A stretch of DNA of 43,800 nucleotides from contig NZ_AHIL01000027.1 of assembly GCF_000241525.1 (NCBI RefSeq), forward strand, positions 1 through 43,800, read 5' to 3'. A model generated the notes under the pieces. It did no database searches, was not told where the DNA came from, and worked only from the letters and a program-made list of their open reading frames with translations. Of this stretch, positions 15,021 through 23,349 are shown piece after piece; the first letter of the stretch is position 1; every line of letters starts with the position of its first letter. This DNA comes from Comamonas testosteroni ATCC 11996 (GTDB lineage Bacteria; Pseudomonadota; Gammaproteobacteria; Burkholderiales; Burkholderiaceae_C). Position numbers and translations under genes: made by a program.

Positions 15021-16925
15021 ATGCAGTCTTTTGCCAAAGGCCTGAGCCGTCTTCGCACTCGTCGCCAATCGGGCTCCGTGGCGATGCTGGGGGCGCTATG
15101 GCTGATGATTGCTGTGATCTGCCTGGCAACCATCGATATCGGCAATATGTTCTGGCAGAAGCGCGAGTTGCAGAAGATTGCTGATTTGGCGGCGTTGGGG
15201 GGGGCCGCGACCGTAGTTTCGGCCTGCCAGGACAATGCCCGCAGCAGTGCGCGGCAAAACGGGCTGAATGAAGCTGCGCTCGATGGCGATGCGCTTGTCG
15301 TGGAGTGCGGCAGCTGGAGTCCCCGGCGTGCGGGCGGTGCAACCGACTATTTCGTGGCTGGTGGTACGCCCTTCAATGCGAGCCGGGTCACTGTGACACG
15401 CGGCGTGCCGTACTTCTTCCTCCTGTCGGCCGGGCAGGCTCAGGGGCGGTTGGTGGTTGCCAGTGCCACCGCGGCGCGCAAGCCCCCTGCGGCGGCCTTG
15501 AGCGTTCGAAGCACGCTGCTGAGCGTAGACAGCAGTCAGTCGCCGTTGCTCGATGCGCTGTTCAGCGGTCTGCTGCAGTCGAGCGTGAAAATCGATGCCG
15601 TGGGTTGGCAGGGTTTGCTGGATACGCGGGTGAGCTTGCTGCAATTTCTTGATGCGCTGGCGGTCCAACTCAATGTGGCTGCCGGCGATTACGACGGGCT
15701 GCTCAAAGCCGATGCGCGTGTAGGCAGCGTGCTCACCGCCTTGCTGGGCGTGGTGCGACAGCAGCAGACGGCAGGAGTGGTCGTGGATGCGCTGCAAAAA
15801 CTCGTGCAAGCCGCCGTCAGTGTGGGCGGAGTGCCATTGACGCTGGGCCAACTGTTGAAGCTGCAGACAGGTCTGCCGGCTTCGGCGCTGGACCTGGGGC
15901 TGCGCGCCTTTGATCTCGTGCAGGCAGTCGCGCAGTTAGGCAACGCCAACAGTGCGGCCGTGGCGGCGCTCGATCTGCCGCTGGGTCTGGTGGGCATCTC
16001 TGTCAAGCTCAAGGTGATAGAGCCGCCGCAGCTGTCTGCTATAGGCGATCCGTCTCTGGCCAAGCAAAATCCCACGGGCGAGCACGCCATTTTTGTGCGC
16101 ACGGCACAGGTGCGCACGCTGATTTCGGCGGAAGTGCCGCTGGCCTCGGCCGTAACGGGCCTGGTCAATGGCGTGCTGGTGCTGCTGTCGCCTGTGTTGA
16201 CGACCGTGAATCTATTGCTCGGAGGCATTCCTCCGAAATGGATGGATATCCAGGTGCTGCCACCGCCTGTGAGGTTGGACATAGCACTGGATGTGGGCAG
16301 CGGCAGCGCGAGGCTGACGGATTACTCTTGTCAGGCCGGCAACAAATGGCTGCACACCCGCAGCACCACGGCCGTCTCCAACCTGCGCATAGGGAGGATG
16401 GGCAATACGCCGGCAGATGCCGCGAAAGCGGCATTTTCCTCCAAGGTCTATCCCATAGTGCAGCCATTGGTCGTGGCCGACGTCGGTTGCCTCGGGTGCA
16501 ATGGCGCCGGACGTACCCCGCTTTATTTCGGTGGGCTGGGCGCATCCGTGGACTCGCCCGTGGGCGAGAACATCGTCGATCCGCATGTCTTCGTAAATCC
16601 GCCGCGGCTTGAGCAGGCGCCGCTGTACCAGAGCGTGGCAGCAAAGAATATCGTCGGCAGCTTGGCTCCGACAGTCGGTCAAATCCAGCTGACGCGCATT
16701 CCCGCGACCGGCAGCCCCAACGGCCTTCTAACCGCCTTGCTAGGGACTGTGTTCGATCTGCTGGGTGGGCTGAGTGGCGCCGTTGCCGCTCTGATCGGTC
16801 AGGTGCTGTCGCCCTTGCTCGACCCACTGGTCAATGTGCTGCTGAAGGTATTGGGCATAGACCTGGCCACCACCGACGTGGGCGTGCAGCTCAATTGCGC
16901 TGCCGATGTTCAGTTGGTGTTCTAA
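15021..16925 (+). CDS. tadG: TadG-like Flp pilus assembly protein
   Basis: A 634-aa protein with a short basic N-terminus, a single transmembrane helix (about 17-40: GSVAMLGALWLMIAVICLATIDIG) and the TadE/TadG-type start of the periplasmic part (NMFWQKRELQKIADLAALGGA). The long remainder is rich in Leu/Val/Gly/Ala with few charges and several cysteine pairs (VGCLGCNGAG). It lacks the +5 Glu of true pseudopilins. TadG-type proteins are thought to anchor or cap the pilus machinery. AGAGAGG precedes the ATG. Its stop codon overlaps the stop of convergent pncC, with no terminator between. Confidence 0.85.
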   Translation: MQSFAKGLSRLRTRRQSGSVAMLGALWLMIAVICLATIDIGNMFWQKRELQKIADLAALGGAATVVSACQDNARSSARQNGLNEAALDGDALVVECGSWSPRRAGGATDYFVAGGTPFNASRVTVTRGVPYFFLLSAGQAQGRLVVASATAARKPPAAALSVRSTLLSVDSSQSPLLDALFSGLLQSSVKIDAVGWQGLLDTRVSLLQFLDALAVQLNVAAGDYDGLLKADARVGSVLTALLGVVRQQQTAGVVVDALQKLVQAAVSVGGVPLTLGQLLKLQTGLPASALDLGLRAFDLVQAVAQLGNANSAAVAALDLPLGLVGISVKLKVIEPPQLSAIGDPSLAKQNPTGEHAIFVRTAQVRTLISAEVPLASAVTGLVNGVLVLLSPVLTTVNLLLGGIPPKWMDIQVLPPPVRLDIALDVGSGSARLTDYSCQAGNKWLHTRSTTAVSNLRIGRMGNTPADAAKAAFSSKVYPIVQPLVVADVGCLGCNGAGRTPLYFGGLGASVDSPVGENIVDPHVFVNPPRLEQAPLYQSVAAKNIVGSLAPTVGQIQLTRIPATGSPNGLLTALLGTVFDLLGGLSGAVAALIGQVLSPLLDPLVNVLLKVLGIDLATTDVGVQLNCAADVQLVF

Positions 16926-17440
16926 GCCCGCTGGCTAGTCCGGCAGTCAGCATTCAGTTGCGTCAGCAGCCCCGCCAGGGCATGCCGAAGCGTTGCGGCC
17001 CGCACGGCGAAGCGGCCACCGGCGAACTGCTGCAGCTCGCTGATACTGCACCCATCCACATTCCAGCCGAACCAGACTGTGCCCACAGGCTTTTCGGCAG
17101 AGCCTCCGCTCGGGCCCGCAACCCCCGTCACGGCAATGCTGACCTGGGCGCGTGAATTGCGTATGGCGCCTTCGGCCATGGCGCGCACGACCTCCTCGCT
17201 GACGGCGCCGTGCTTGGCGATCAGCTCGGCAGGCACGCCCAGCATCTCGGTCTTGGCCTCGTTGGAGTAGGTCACGAAACCACGTTCGAACCATTGGCTG
17301 GAGCCTGCCAGATCGGTGCAGGCTGCAGCAATCATGCCGCCGGTGCAGCTTTCGGCGGTGGCCAGCATCCAGCCTTTTTCGGTCAGCCTGGCGGCCAGTT
17401 GCCGCACCAGTTCTTCGATGCCGCTTGCTTGTGTGCTCAT
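16922..17440 (-). CDS. pncC: Nicotinamide-nucleotide amidohydrolase PncC (CinA C-terminal family)
   Basis: A 172-aa stand-alone CinA C-terminal-domain protein. The family deamidates nicotinamide mononucleotide to nicotinate mononucleotide for NAD recycling. Motifs seen: ATAESCTGGMIAAACTDLAGSSQWFERGFVTYSNEAK, VSEEVVRAMAEGA and AVTGVAGPSGGSAEKPVGTVW. ATG 17440 is preceded by GGAGGAG; four codons further upstream a second ATG lacks this spacing. It is last in the minus-strand unit thiL, muiA, pgpA, pncC and converges on tadG with overlapping stops. Confidence 0.93.
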   Translation of the reverse strand: MSTQASGIEELVRQLAARLTEKGWMLATAESCTGGMIAAACTDLAGSSQWFERGFVTYSNEAKTEMLGVPAELIAKHGAVSEEVVRAMAEGAIRNSRAQVSIAVTGVAGPSGGSAEKPVGTVWFGWNVDGCSISELQQFAGGRFAVRAATLRHALAGLLTQLNADCRTSQRA

Positions 17441-17463
17441 CGTCTCCTCCATGGCTTGCGCGG

Positions 17464-18057
17464 TCAGAAGAAATGCCGCCAGAGGGCCACGACCAGTAGA
17501 GTGCAGAAGGCGGCTACCAGGTCATCCCACATGATTCCCCAGCCGCCGCGCGGGCCGAAGCCTTTGAACAGGCGATCGGCCCATTTGACGGGCTGGGGCT
17601 TGACGGCATCAAAAAAGCGGAACAGAGCGAAGCAGGTGAGCTGACCCCAGAAGCCCATGGGCATGCACAGCCACATAACAATCCACATGGCGACCACTTC
17701 GTCCCAGACGATATGGCCGGGGTCTGCCACGCGCATATGCTTTGCGGTGACGGTGCAGGCCCACCAGCCTACGGGAATGCTGGCGGCAATCAGCCAGCCG
17801 ATCTGTGCCGGGCTCAGCCACAGTGCCAGCACCAGATAGGCCAGCCAGGCCCACAGGCTGCCCACCGTGCCGGGGGCGACGCGGGGCAGGCCGGAGCCAA
17901 AGCCCAGAGCAATCAGATGGGCCGGATGCTGCAGCATGAACTTCACGCTGGGGTGGGCGATTCCTGCCGCACTCATGCCGTGGCTTGCTTTGTTATTGAT
18001 AGCTGCTTGCGCACTATCCGTATGCGCTGCGGCGCTATCTGATAGATCATCCGTCAT
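17464..18057 (-). CDS. pgpA: Phosphatidylglycerophosphatase A
   Basis: A 197-aa inner-membrane enzyme that dephosphorylates phosphatidylglycerol-phosphate to phosphatidylglycerol. Family signatures: GSGLPRVAPGTVGSLWAW, DPGHIVWDEVVAMW, ALFRFFDAVKPQPVKWAD and GGWGIMWDDLVAA, with the acidic residues of PgpA kept. The family core begins near residue 37. The first about 25 residues (SDSAAAHTDSAQAAINNKA) are encoded by a dispersed palindromic repeat, so the true start may be ATG 17976 (MSAAGIAHP). Neither start has a clear Shine-Dalgarno. pncC follows 23 bp downstream; the DUF4139 gene lies 21 bp upstream. Confidence 0.93.
   Translation of the reverse strand: MTDDLSDSAAAHTDSAQAAINNKASHGMSAAGIAHPSVKFMLQHPAHLIALGFGSGLPRVAPGTVGSLWAWLAYLVLALWLSPAQIGWLIAASIPVGWWACTVTAKHMRVADPGHIVWDEVVAMWIVMWLCMPMGFWGQLTCFALFRFFDAVKPQPVKWADRLFKGFGPRGGWGIMWDDLVAAFCTLLVVALWRHFF
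17990..18045. repeat. TAGCT-type palindromic repeat at the 5' end of pgpA
   Basis: GATAGC (17998-18003) pairs with GCTATC (18034-18039), and TGCGC words occur inside. The left part, ATTGATAGCTGCTTGCGC, closely matches the complement of the element before gph (TAGCTGCATGCGC). It is read through in the pgpA frame if the annotated ATG 18057 is used. Confidence 0.55.
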
Positions 18058-18078
18058 GGCGTGATGATACGCGCTGCC

Positions 18079-19695
18079 TTACTGCAGGCCGGTGATGGGC
18101 TGGTTTTCGGGGAAGCGGATCTGGTGCGTGGCCTGGAACTGGGTCGTGCTGCGGGCGGCCAGATTCTGCTCCCAGGCAACCATGCCGTTTTGCGCATTCC
18201 AGCTGGTGGTGGCGGGCTGCGGGCTGTATTGCGACTGCACTTTGATCTGCTCATTGCGCGAAACAGGGGCCGAGTCCAGCACCTGCAGCGCGATGGGCTG
18301 GTTGTGGCGGTTTTCCACTGCGTAGTGGCGCACGATGCTGCGCTCGGTTTTGCTGCTGGCCCAGCCGCCGCTGCCGGTGTGGCTTTGCGCAGGCAGGCGG
18401 CGCACCACCACGTTTTCATCGCGACCAAAAGACAGTCCTTGCGCCAGCGCCTGGGCGTTGCCGAAGTCCAGTCTGCCGTTGCCAACCAGCGCCTCGTCCC
18501 GGAACAGAGCTACCGGGCCCGCCGGCCAGATGCCTGGCGGAGCCTGCAGCGTGGCAATCAGATAGGCCGCCTCTTCCATGGCCGGCGCGGTGCGGGTCAG
18601 TAAGCTGGTGGCCAGATTTTCCTGACCTAGCGACAGCGTGATGCGCTCGGCGCTGGAGGGCACGCTGATCTTGTACGGCACGATGAATTGCGTGCTGTAG
18701 GCCGTGTTGATGCTGGAGACATCGAGCACTGGCAAGTCCGGTGCCACTGCCTCTTCGCGCATCGCCCGGGCTCCGCTGCGCGCCATCATGGCGACGGGGG
18801 CCGGCGCCGGTACGGCGGGGGGCAGCGGCTGGGCGATATCCACCGTCCAGGGGCGTGGCATGACACCCTGGGTGCTGCGGCTGGGTTGGCCGGTGGACAG
18901 GCGCAGGCGCACATTGCTCCAGTCCTCGCCACTGGCCTGCACGACCAGGGCCTGGCGCTCCAGCTGCACCTGCTGCTTGGTGGTGTTCAACTGGGCGCGG
19001 TAGCTGGGCTGCCAGCTCGGCCCGCGCACCTGGTAGCTCAGGCGCACATTGGCCGCGCGTGCGCTGGCCAGCTGCACGCTGACTTTCATGACCTGAGACT
19101 GCTCGGAACCCGTGCGGTCGCGCTCCTGGCGCAAGGGCTGCAATTGCGCCAGCAGATCCTGCTTCTGGCGCTGAATCTGGTGGGCACGCAGGCTGTTGTC
19201 GCGGCTGGTCTGGCGCAGGACCTGGCTGGTGCCGGCAATCTGCGCGGGGCTGATTCTGGCTTCGTCACCAGGCTTGCTCATGCCCTGCAGAAAATCGCCC
19301 ACCAGCCTGGCGGCGCCTTCTTCGGCCTCGATGTTCGCGAGCTGATCCTCAAGGCCGCGAATCTGCTGATCCAGCGGGCTGGTGCATTCCTTGGCAGCCA
19401 TCTGCCTGGACTGCATCAGGGTCTTGATCTCACCCACGCGCACGCCTTCATCGCCGCTGATCTGCAGGCTCTGCGTATCCACGCTGGCGGGCAGGCATTC
19501 AAAGCTGAGCAGGCGGGTCTGGGCGTCGATGCGTGCCTCGCGCTGTACGGCGGCGATGCCGGGATAGAGCGTGACCTCGGTGATGGGCGCGCGATTGCCA
19601 GAGACACTGAGGCTGCTGGCGTCGGCCAGGGCGAGCCCGGGCAAAGCAGCTGCGACACAGACCATGGACACAGGCAGAAGACGGCTTGAACACAT
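18079..19695 (-). CDS. Mucoidy-inhibitor-MuiA-like / DUF4139 exported protein
   Basis: A 538-aa protein with a signal peptide ending in ALADA. The N-terminal DUF4140-like part (ITEVTLYPGIAAVQREARI) is followed by a coiled coil at about 105-205 (LDQQIRGLEDQLANIEAEEG, QIQRQKQDLLAQLQPLRQERD) and a C-terminal DUF4139 beta-rich domain (VRLSYQVRGPSWQPSYRAQL, SGEDWSNVRLRLSTGQPS, QFIVPYKISVPSS, SIVRHYAVENRHNQPIALQVLDSAPVSRNEQIKV). Members of this family occur widely; MuiA was named from a mucoidy effect but no biochemical role is settled. It sits between thiL and pgpA, which are often adjacent in related genomes, so it may be a late arrival in the unit. Confidence 0.85.
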   Translation of the reverse strand: MCSSRLLPVSMVCVAAALPGLALADASSLSVSGNRAPITEVTLYPGIAAVQREARIDAQTRLLSFECLPASVDTQSLQISGDEGVRVGEIKTLMQSRQMAAKECTSPLDQQIRGLEDQLANIEAEEGAARLVGDFLQGMSKPGDEARISPAQIAGTSQVLRQTSRDNSLRAHQIQRQKQDLLAQLQPLRQERDRTGSEQSQVMKVSVQLASARAANVRLSYQVRGPSWQPSYRAQLNTTKQQVQLERQALVVQASGEDWSNVRLRLSTGQPSRSTQGVMPRPWTVDIAQPLPPAVPAPAPVAMMARSGARAMREEAVAPDLPVLDVSSINTAYSTQFIVPYKISVPSSAERITLSLGQENLATSLLTRTAPAMEEAAYLIATLQAPPGIWPAGPVALFRDEALVGNGRLDFGNAQALAQGLSFGRDENVVVRRLPAQSHTGSGGWASSKTERSIVRHYAVENRHNQPIALQVLDSAPVSRNEQIKVQSQYSPQPATTSWNAQNGMVAWEQNLAARSTTQFQATHQIRFPENQPITGLQ

Positions 19696-19729
19696 TGGCA
19701 GCTCTTGTGGGCAGTGGACAGGGACATGA

Positions 19730-19802
19730 CTTACGCAAAACGGGTTCAGGCAAGACGACTGCCTCAGCAGGCAGGCCCTTGTTGCATTCCTGTTTGCGTA
19801 AG
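19730..19802. repeat. Nested inverted repeat between thiL and the DUF4139 gene
   Basis: CTTACGCAAA at 19730-19739 pairs exactly with TTTGCGTAAG at 19793-19802. Within the loop CTGCCT/AGGCAG (19759-19764 / 19769-19774) forms a second hairpin. The 187-bp gap between these otherwise tightly packed minus-strand genes holds little else. There is no T-tract, so it may be a small mobile or REP-like element, or an attenuating RNA structure in the operon. Confidence 0.55.
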
Positions 19803-19882
19803 CCCCAAGGGCTTGAGCTTAACCCAGGCGGTTTCCTATCCCTGTCCTGGCGCCTCTTGCGTCCGGGCCGCGTTCATTGCGT

Positions 19883-20860
19883 TCATCCGCCGAAGTGGTC
19901 GAAGGACTTCCAGCGGTTTTGCAGCAGGGTGCCGTCCGCATCGATCACGCGCAGACCCGGCTCGGCATCGATGCGGCCTATGGGATGCACCGGCGTGCCG
20001 CTGGCAGAGCCTGCTGCCAGTACGTCGGCATGCCGGGCTGCGGGGGCGGTAAAGCACAGCTCGTAGTCGTCGCCGCCGGCCAGCGTGCATTGCTGCTGCA
20101 GCTTTGAATCGAATTGCCATGCATCGCTTTGCGGATAGGCGGCTGCAGCCATCAAGGGCGTGATGCAGCGACTGTCTACTGTGGCGCCGACACTGGACAG
20201 CTCCAGGATATGACCGAGGTCGCCGAGCAGGCCGTCGCTGACATCCAGCGCGCTGCTGGCAATGCCGCGCAGCGCCAGGCCCAGGGCCACGCGCGGCGTG
20301 GGGGCTTCAAGCCGCTGGCGGGCCTGCTGCAGCAACTCGGCAGGCAAGGGCGCATGGCCCAGCATGGCCTCCAGTGCCAGGCGTGCATCGCCCAGAGTGC
20401 CGCTGACCCAGATCTCATCGCCGGCCCTGGCGCCGCTGCGCAGCAAGGCCTGGCCGGCAGGGACTTCGCCAAATACGGTGATGCAGATATTGAGCGGGCC
20501 GCCCGTGGTGTCGCCGCCGATCAGCTCGCATTCATGGGCATCGGCCAGGGTGAGCAGGCCGGCCGCGAATTCGCTGATCCAGGCTTCGTCGGCACCGGGC
20601 AGGGACAGGGCCAGCGTGAATGCCAGAGGCCTGGCACCACTGGCGGCCAGATCACTGAGGTTGACGGCCAGAGCCTTGTGACCCAGCAGGCGCGGGTTCA
20701 CATCGGCAAAGAAGTGGCGGCCCTCGACCAGCATGTCGCTGGAGATGGCCAGCTGCATGCCGGGGGCCGGGGCCAGCAGCGCGCAGTCATCGCCCACGCC
20801 CAGGGCGGCGCGACGCACAGGGCGCTGGAAGTAGCGGCGGATCAGATCGAATTCACCCAT
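19883..20860 (-). CDS. thiL: Thiamine-monophosphate kinase
   Basis: A 325-aa enzyme that phosphorylates thiamine monophosphate to the active cofactor thiamine diphosphate. Characteristic motifs: MGEFDLIRRYF at the start, GVGDDCALL, SSDMLVEGRHFF, NLSDLAASGARP, IGGDTT, DVSDGLLGDLGHI and GGDDYELCF, covering the Asp residues that bind Mg-ATP. The start at 20860 is set by the family N-terminus; reading frame further upstream belongs to the neighbouring gene's shadow. It lies 62 bp after the COG4389 gene. Confidence 0.96.
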   Translation of the reverse strand: MGEFDLIRRYFQRPVRRAALGVGDDCALLAPAPGMQLAISSDMLVEGRHFFADVNPRLLGHKALAVNLSDLAASGARPLAFTLALSLPGADEAWISEFAAGLLTLADAHECELIGGDTTGGPLNICITVFGEVPAGQALLRSGARAGDEIWVSGTLGDARLALEAMLGHAPLPAELLQQARQRLEAPTPRVALGLALRGIASSALDVSDGLLGDLGHILELSSVGATVDSRCITPLMAAAAYPQSDAWQFDSKLQQQCTLAGGDDYELCFTAPAARHADVLAAGSASGTPVHPIGRIDAEPGLRVIDADGTLLQNRWKSFDHFGG

Positions 20861-20922
20861 GAAGTCTCTGGCCGCCCGCGATGCTGCGGCCTGGTGGGCC
20901 GCTGGTCGGCGGCGGTTGATGG

Positions 20923-22890
20923 TCAAGGCCAGAAAAAGCTCAGCGGCCTGCGCCAGAAGCGCTGGCGTATAGCCTTGTAGATGCGCGAGCGGTCCACGCC
21001 GCTGACGTTGTGGGCACGCAGGGCGACGCGGAAAGCCAGGTAGAAGCTCACCCCCACATTCAGCGCCGCATTGAAGGGCAGCATGGCCACGGCCCACCAC
21101 AGCAGATCGTCATGCAGCACCTCCCAGCCCAGCGATGCCACGGCCACGCCGATCTGGCCCGTGGACAGGGTGACGTGGCGTACTTCCAGTCCCAGGCCGA
21201 AGAAGGCCGCAAATGCAGGAACCAGGCCCAGCATGAAACCCAGCGAGATATTGGACGCCAGGCTGGAGACATTCTTGCGCAAAAAGCTTGCCCAGCGATC
21301 CGCGCGGCCCGTGCCCAGAAAGCGGGTGATGCGCGGGTTGTAGCGAATCACCGAATCGATGTTGCGCAGCACAAACCAGTTTTCCGCACCGCCGGCAATC
21401 AGGCTGCTGACAAACAGCAGCACGCCGGTAAAGGCGGCGAAGAGCACGGATGGCCCCAGCAGACTCAGCGAGTCCAGCACCTGGCGCGCATGCGGGGTGC
21501 TGAGCGCCTGGTGGCCGACAAGATAGGCATAGCCCAGCGACAGCAGCAACGCCCCTGGGAAGACGATGAGCACGTTGCCCAGAATGGCAGCCACCTGGGA
21601 GCGCACCAGATGAGCAACCTCATCGACGAACTCCTGGATGGAGCCATCACTTTGGATGTCCTTGAGCTTGGCGGCCATGGCAGGCGCCGTCATGGCAGGC
21701 TGCTTGGTGGCCACCGTGAAGTGCAGCATCTGGATCAGCACAAAGCTGATGGCGTAGTTGAAGCCCGCAGCCAGTCCCGACCAGAAGACGGACAGGCCCA
21801 GCGCATACAGCGCAAACTTGGCCAGCGTGGTGAAGGCCATCACAAAGCCGCCGCCCGCGGCCTTGGCCACCATCTTGCGGTATTCGCTGCCGTCGCGGGT
21901 GATGTAGTGCTCGCCGGTTTCGGCGCTGCGCTCGGCCACCTTGGCGGCCAGCAGCGATGAGTTGGTGGACATCAGCGCACGCACGCTTCGGCGCTCTATG
22001 CCCACGGCCACCAGGTTGGACAGCAGCTCGGACGTCTCGTAGGCGCGGTCTTCTGCCAGCAGGCAATCGAGCAGGCGGCGAATGCGCAGAATGCGCGCAC
22101 GCACCTGGCGCAGGCGGAAGATCAGGCCGACGGAAATGCCTTCGGCCTCGACATAGGAGTACACCGACGATACGGCGGCGCGGCAGGCCTCGAGCCGTTC
22201 GCGCAGCTGGGCGGCTGCGGCGTCGCGCCTGTCGGTGGTGCGCAGCGGCAGCATGACCTCCACACGCAGGTTTTCCACATCGTGGATCAGCGCATGAAAC
22301 GGCTTTTCCTCGCGTGCCTGCTCGCTCATGCGCAGACGCAGCTCCGGGGCAAAGCCTGTGGAGAGAATCTGTCCCGCGCAATAGGTGATGGCGTCAAGCA
22401 GGTTACGCTCCCAGAAGCTCACGCCTTCATCCTGCTGCTGCGGGGTCAGCAAGGTGGTAATGCGGGCCATGAGCTGGCTGTCCAGCGCATGCAGCCAGCG
22501 GGCGTCGAAACGCTCGGGAAAGACCAGCATGAACAGCTCGGAGGCATCCTCGGTCTCGGGCGTGCTGGGCAGCAGCTTGTAGCGCAGGCGCTCGGCCACT
22601 TCGCTCGCCATGGCGGTGCGCGGGGCAAAGCCGAAATCGGCCAGCAGGGCGGTGATGTCCACCGTTTCCATCAGCGTCTGGCTCCAGCGGCGCAGCCGGG
22701 CCAGCGCTTCGGGGTCGGCCTCAAAGGCCTCGACGATCTGTTTCACGCGCTGCACGGCGCCTTCGACAGAGGGTTCGGCTGCGCGTATCCACTCGGCCAG
22801 ATGGATCAGCCACAGATGGCGTTGTGCAAGGCCTGCGTCGGGATCCAGGGACGCCAGCAGGCCGGGCAGGTCAAGAGTGCTTTTCTTCAT
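20923..22890 (-). CDS. COG4389 membrane protein ('site-specific recombinase' Gcr-like)
   Basis: A 655-aa protein of the family usually labelled site-specific recombinase. The N-terminal half (1-330) is helical and soluble-looking, with Arg-rich segments (RLRQVRARILRIRRLLDCLL). The C-terminal half carries about six to eight hydrophobic spans (VMAFTTLAKFALYALGLSVFW, VLFAAFTGVLLFVSSLIAGG, ISLGFMLGLVPAFAAFFGLG and others). No tyrosine- or serine-recombinase catalytic pattern is visible, and the membrane topology argues against recombination. It starts 20 bp after apaG and is probably cotranscribed with it. The function is unknown. Confidence 0.8.
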   Translation of the reverse strand: MKKSTLDLPGLLASLDPDAGLAQRHLWLIHLAEWIRAAEPSVEGAVQRVKQIVEAFEADPEALARLRRWSQTLMETVDITALLADFGFAPRTAMASEVAERLRYKLLPSTPETEDASELFMLVFPERFDARWLHALDSQLMARITTLLTPQQQDEGVSFWERNLLDAITYCAGQILSTGFAPELRLRMSEQAREEKPFHALIHDVENLRVEVMLPLRTTDRRDAAAAQLRERLEACRAAVSSVYSYVEAEGISVGLIFRLRQVRARILRIRRLLDCLLAEDRAYETSELLSNLVAVGIERRSVRALMSTNSSLLAAKVAERSAETGEHYITRDGSEYRKMVAKAAGGGFVMAFTTLAKFALYALGLSVFWSGLAAGFNYAISFVLIQMLHFTVATKQPAMTAPAMAAKLKDIQSDGSIQEFVDEVAHLVRSQVAAILGNVLIVFPGALLLSLGYAYLVGHQALSTPHARQVLDSLSLLGPSVLFAAFTGVLLFVSSLIAGGAENWFVLRNIDSVIRYNPRITRFLGTGRADRWASFLRKNVSSLASNISLGFMLGLVPAFAAFFGLGLEVRHVTLSTGQIGVAVASLGWEVLHDDLLWWAVAMLPFNAALNVGVSFYLAFRVALRAHNVSGVDRSRIYKAIRQRFWRRPLSFFWP

Positions 22891-22910
22891 GCAAATGTGG
22901 GGTGGCCGCC

Positions 22911-23318
22911 TTAGTGCAGAACGCGCTTCTCGGGCATGGGCATGGGGTCGCCGGACTCATTCATCTGCAGCACGAATAGCGGAATCTCGCACTCGAAGGT
23001 CTCGCCCTCGTGATTCACGCAGAGATAGCTTCCCCGCATGGTGCCCGTGGGCGTGCGCAGCTGGCAACCGCTGCTGTACTCGAAGGATTCACCGGGCTGC
23101 AGCAGCGGCTGTCGGCCCACCACGCCCAGGCCCTTGACCTCTTCGACATGGCCCAACTCGTTGGTGATGATCCAGTGCCGCGCAATCAGCTGCGCGGGCA
23201 CCTCACCCGTGTTGGTGACGGTAATGGTGTAGGAAAACACATAGACGCCGGCGGCCGGGGCGGATTGCTCGGGCAGGTAGGCGGGCTGGACTTGGACCAG
23301 AAACTCATTCATCGGCAT
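22911..23318 (-). CDS. apaG: ApaG-domain protein
   Basis: A 135-aa fibronectin-III-like beta-sandwich protein of the ApaG family, linked in enterobacteria to Co2+/Mg2+ resistance and located near apaH. Signature segments: YVFSYTITVTNTGEVPAQLIARHWIITNELG, VEEVKGLGVVGRQPLLQPGESFEYSSGCQLRTPTGTMRGSY. The start could be ATG 23318 or ATG 23312; neither has a strong Shine-Dalgarno. It diverges from rpe, with only 31 bp between the two starts, and leads the minus-strand unit with the COG4389 gene. Confidence 0.94.
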   Translation of the reverse strand: MPMNEFLVQVQPAYLPEQSAPAAGVYVFSYTITVTNTGEVPAQLIARHWIITNELGHVEEVKGLGVVGRQPLLQPGESFEYSSGCQLRTPTGTMRGSYLCVNHEGETFECEIPLFVLQMNESGDPMPMPEKRVLH

Positions 23319-23349
23319 GAGCTAATGGTAACTGCGACAATTGCAATCC

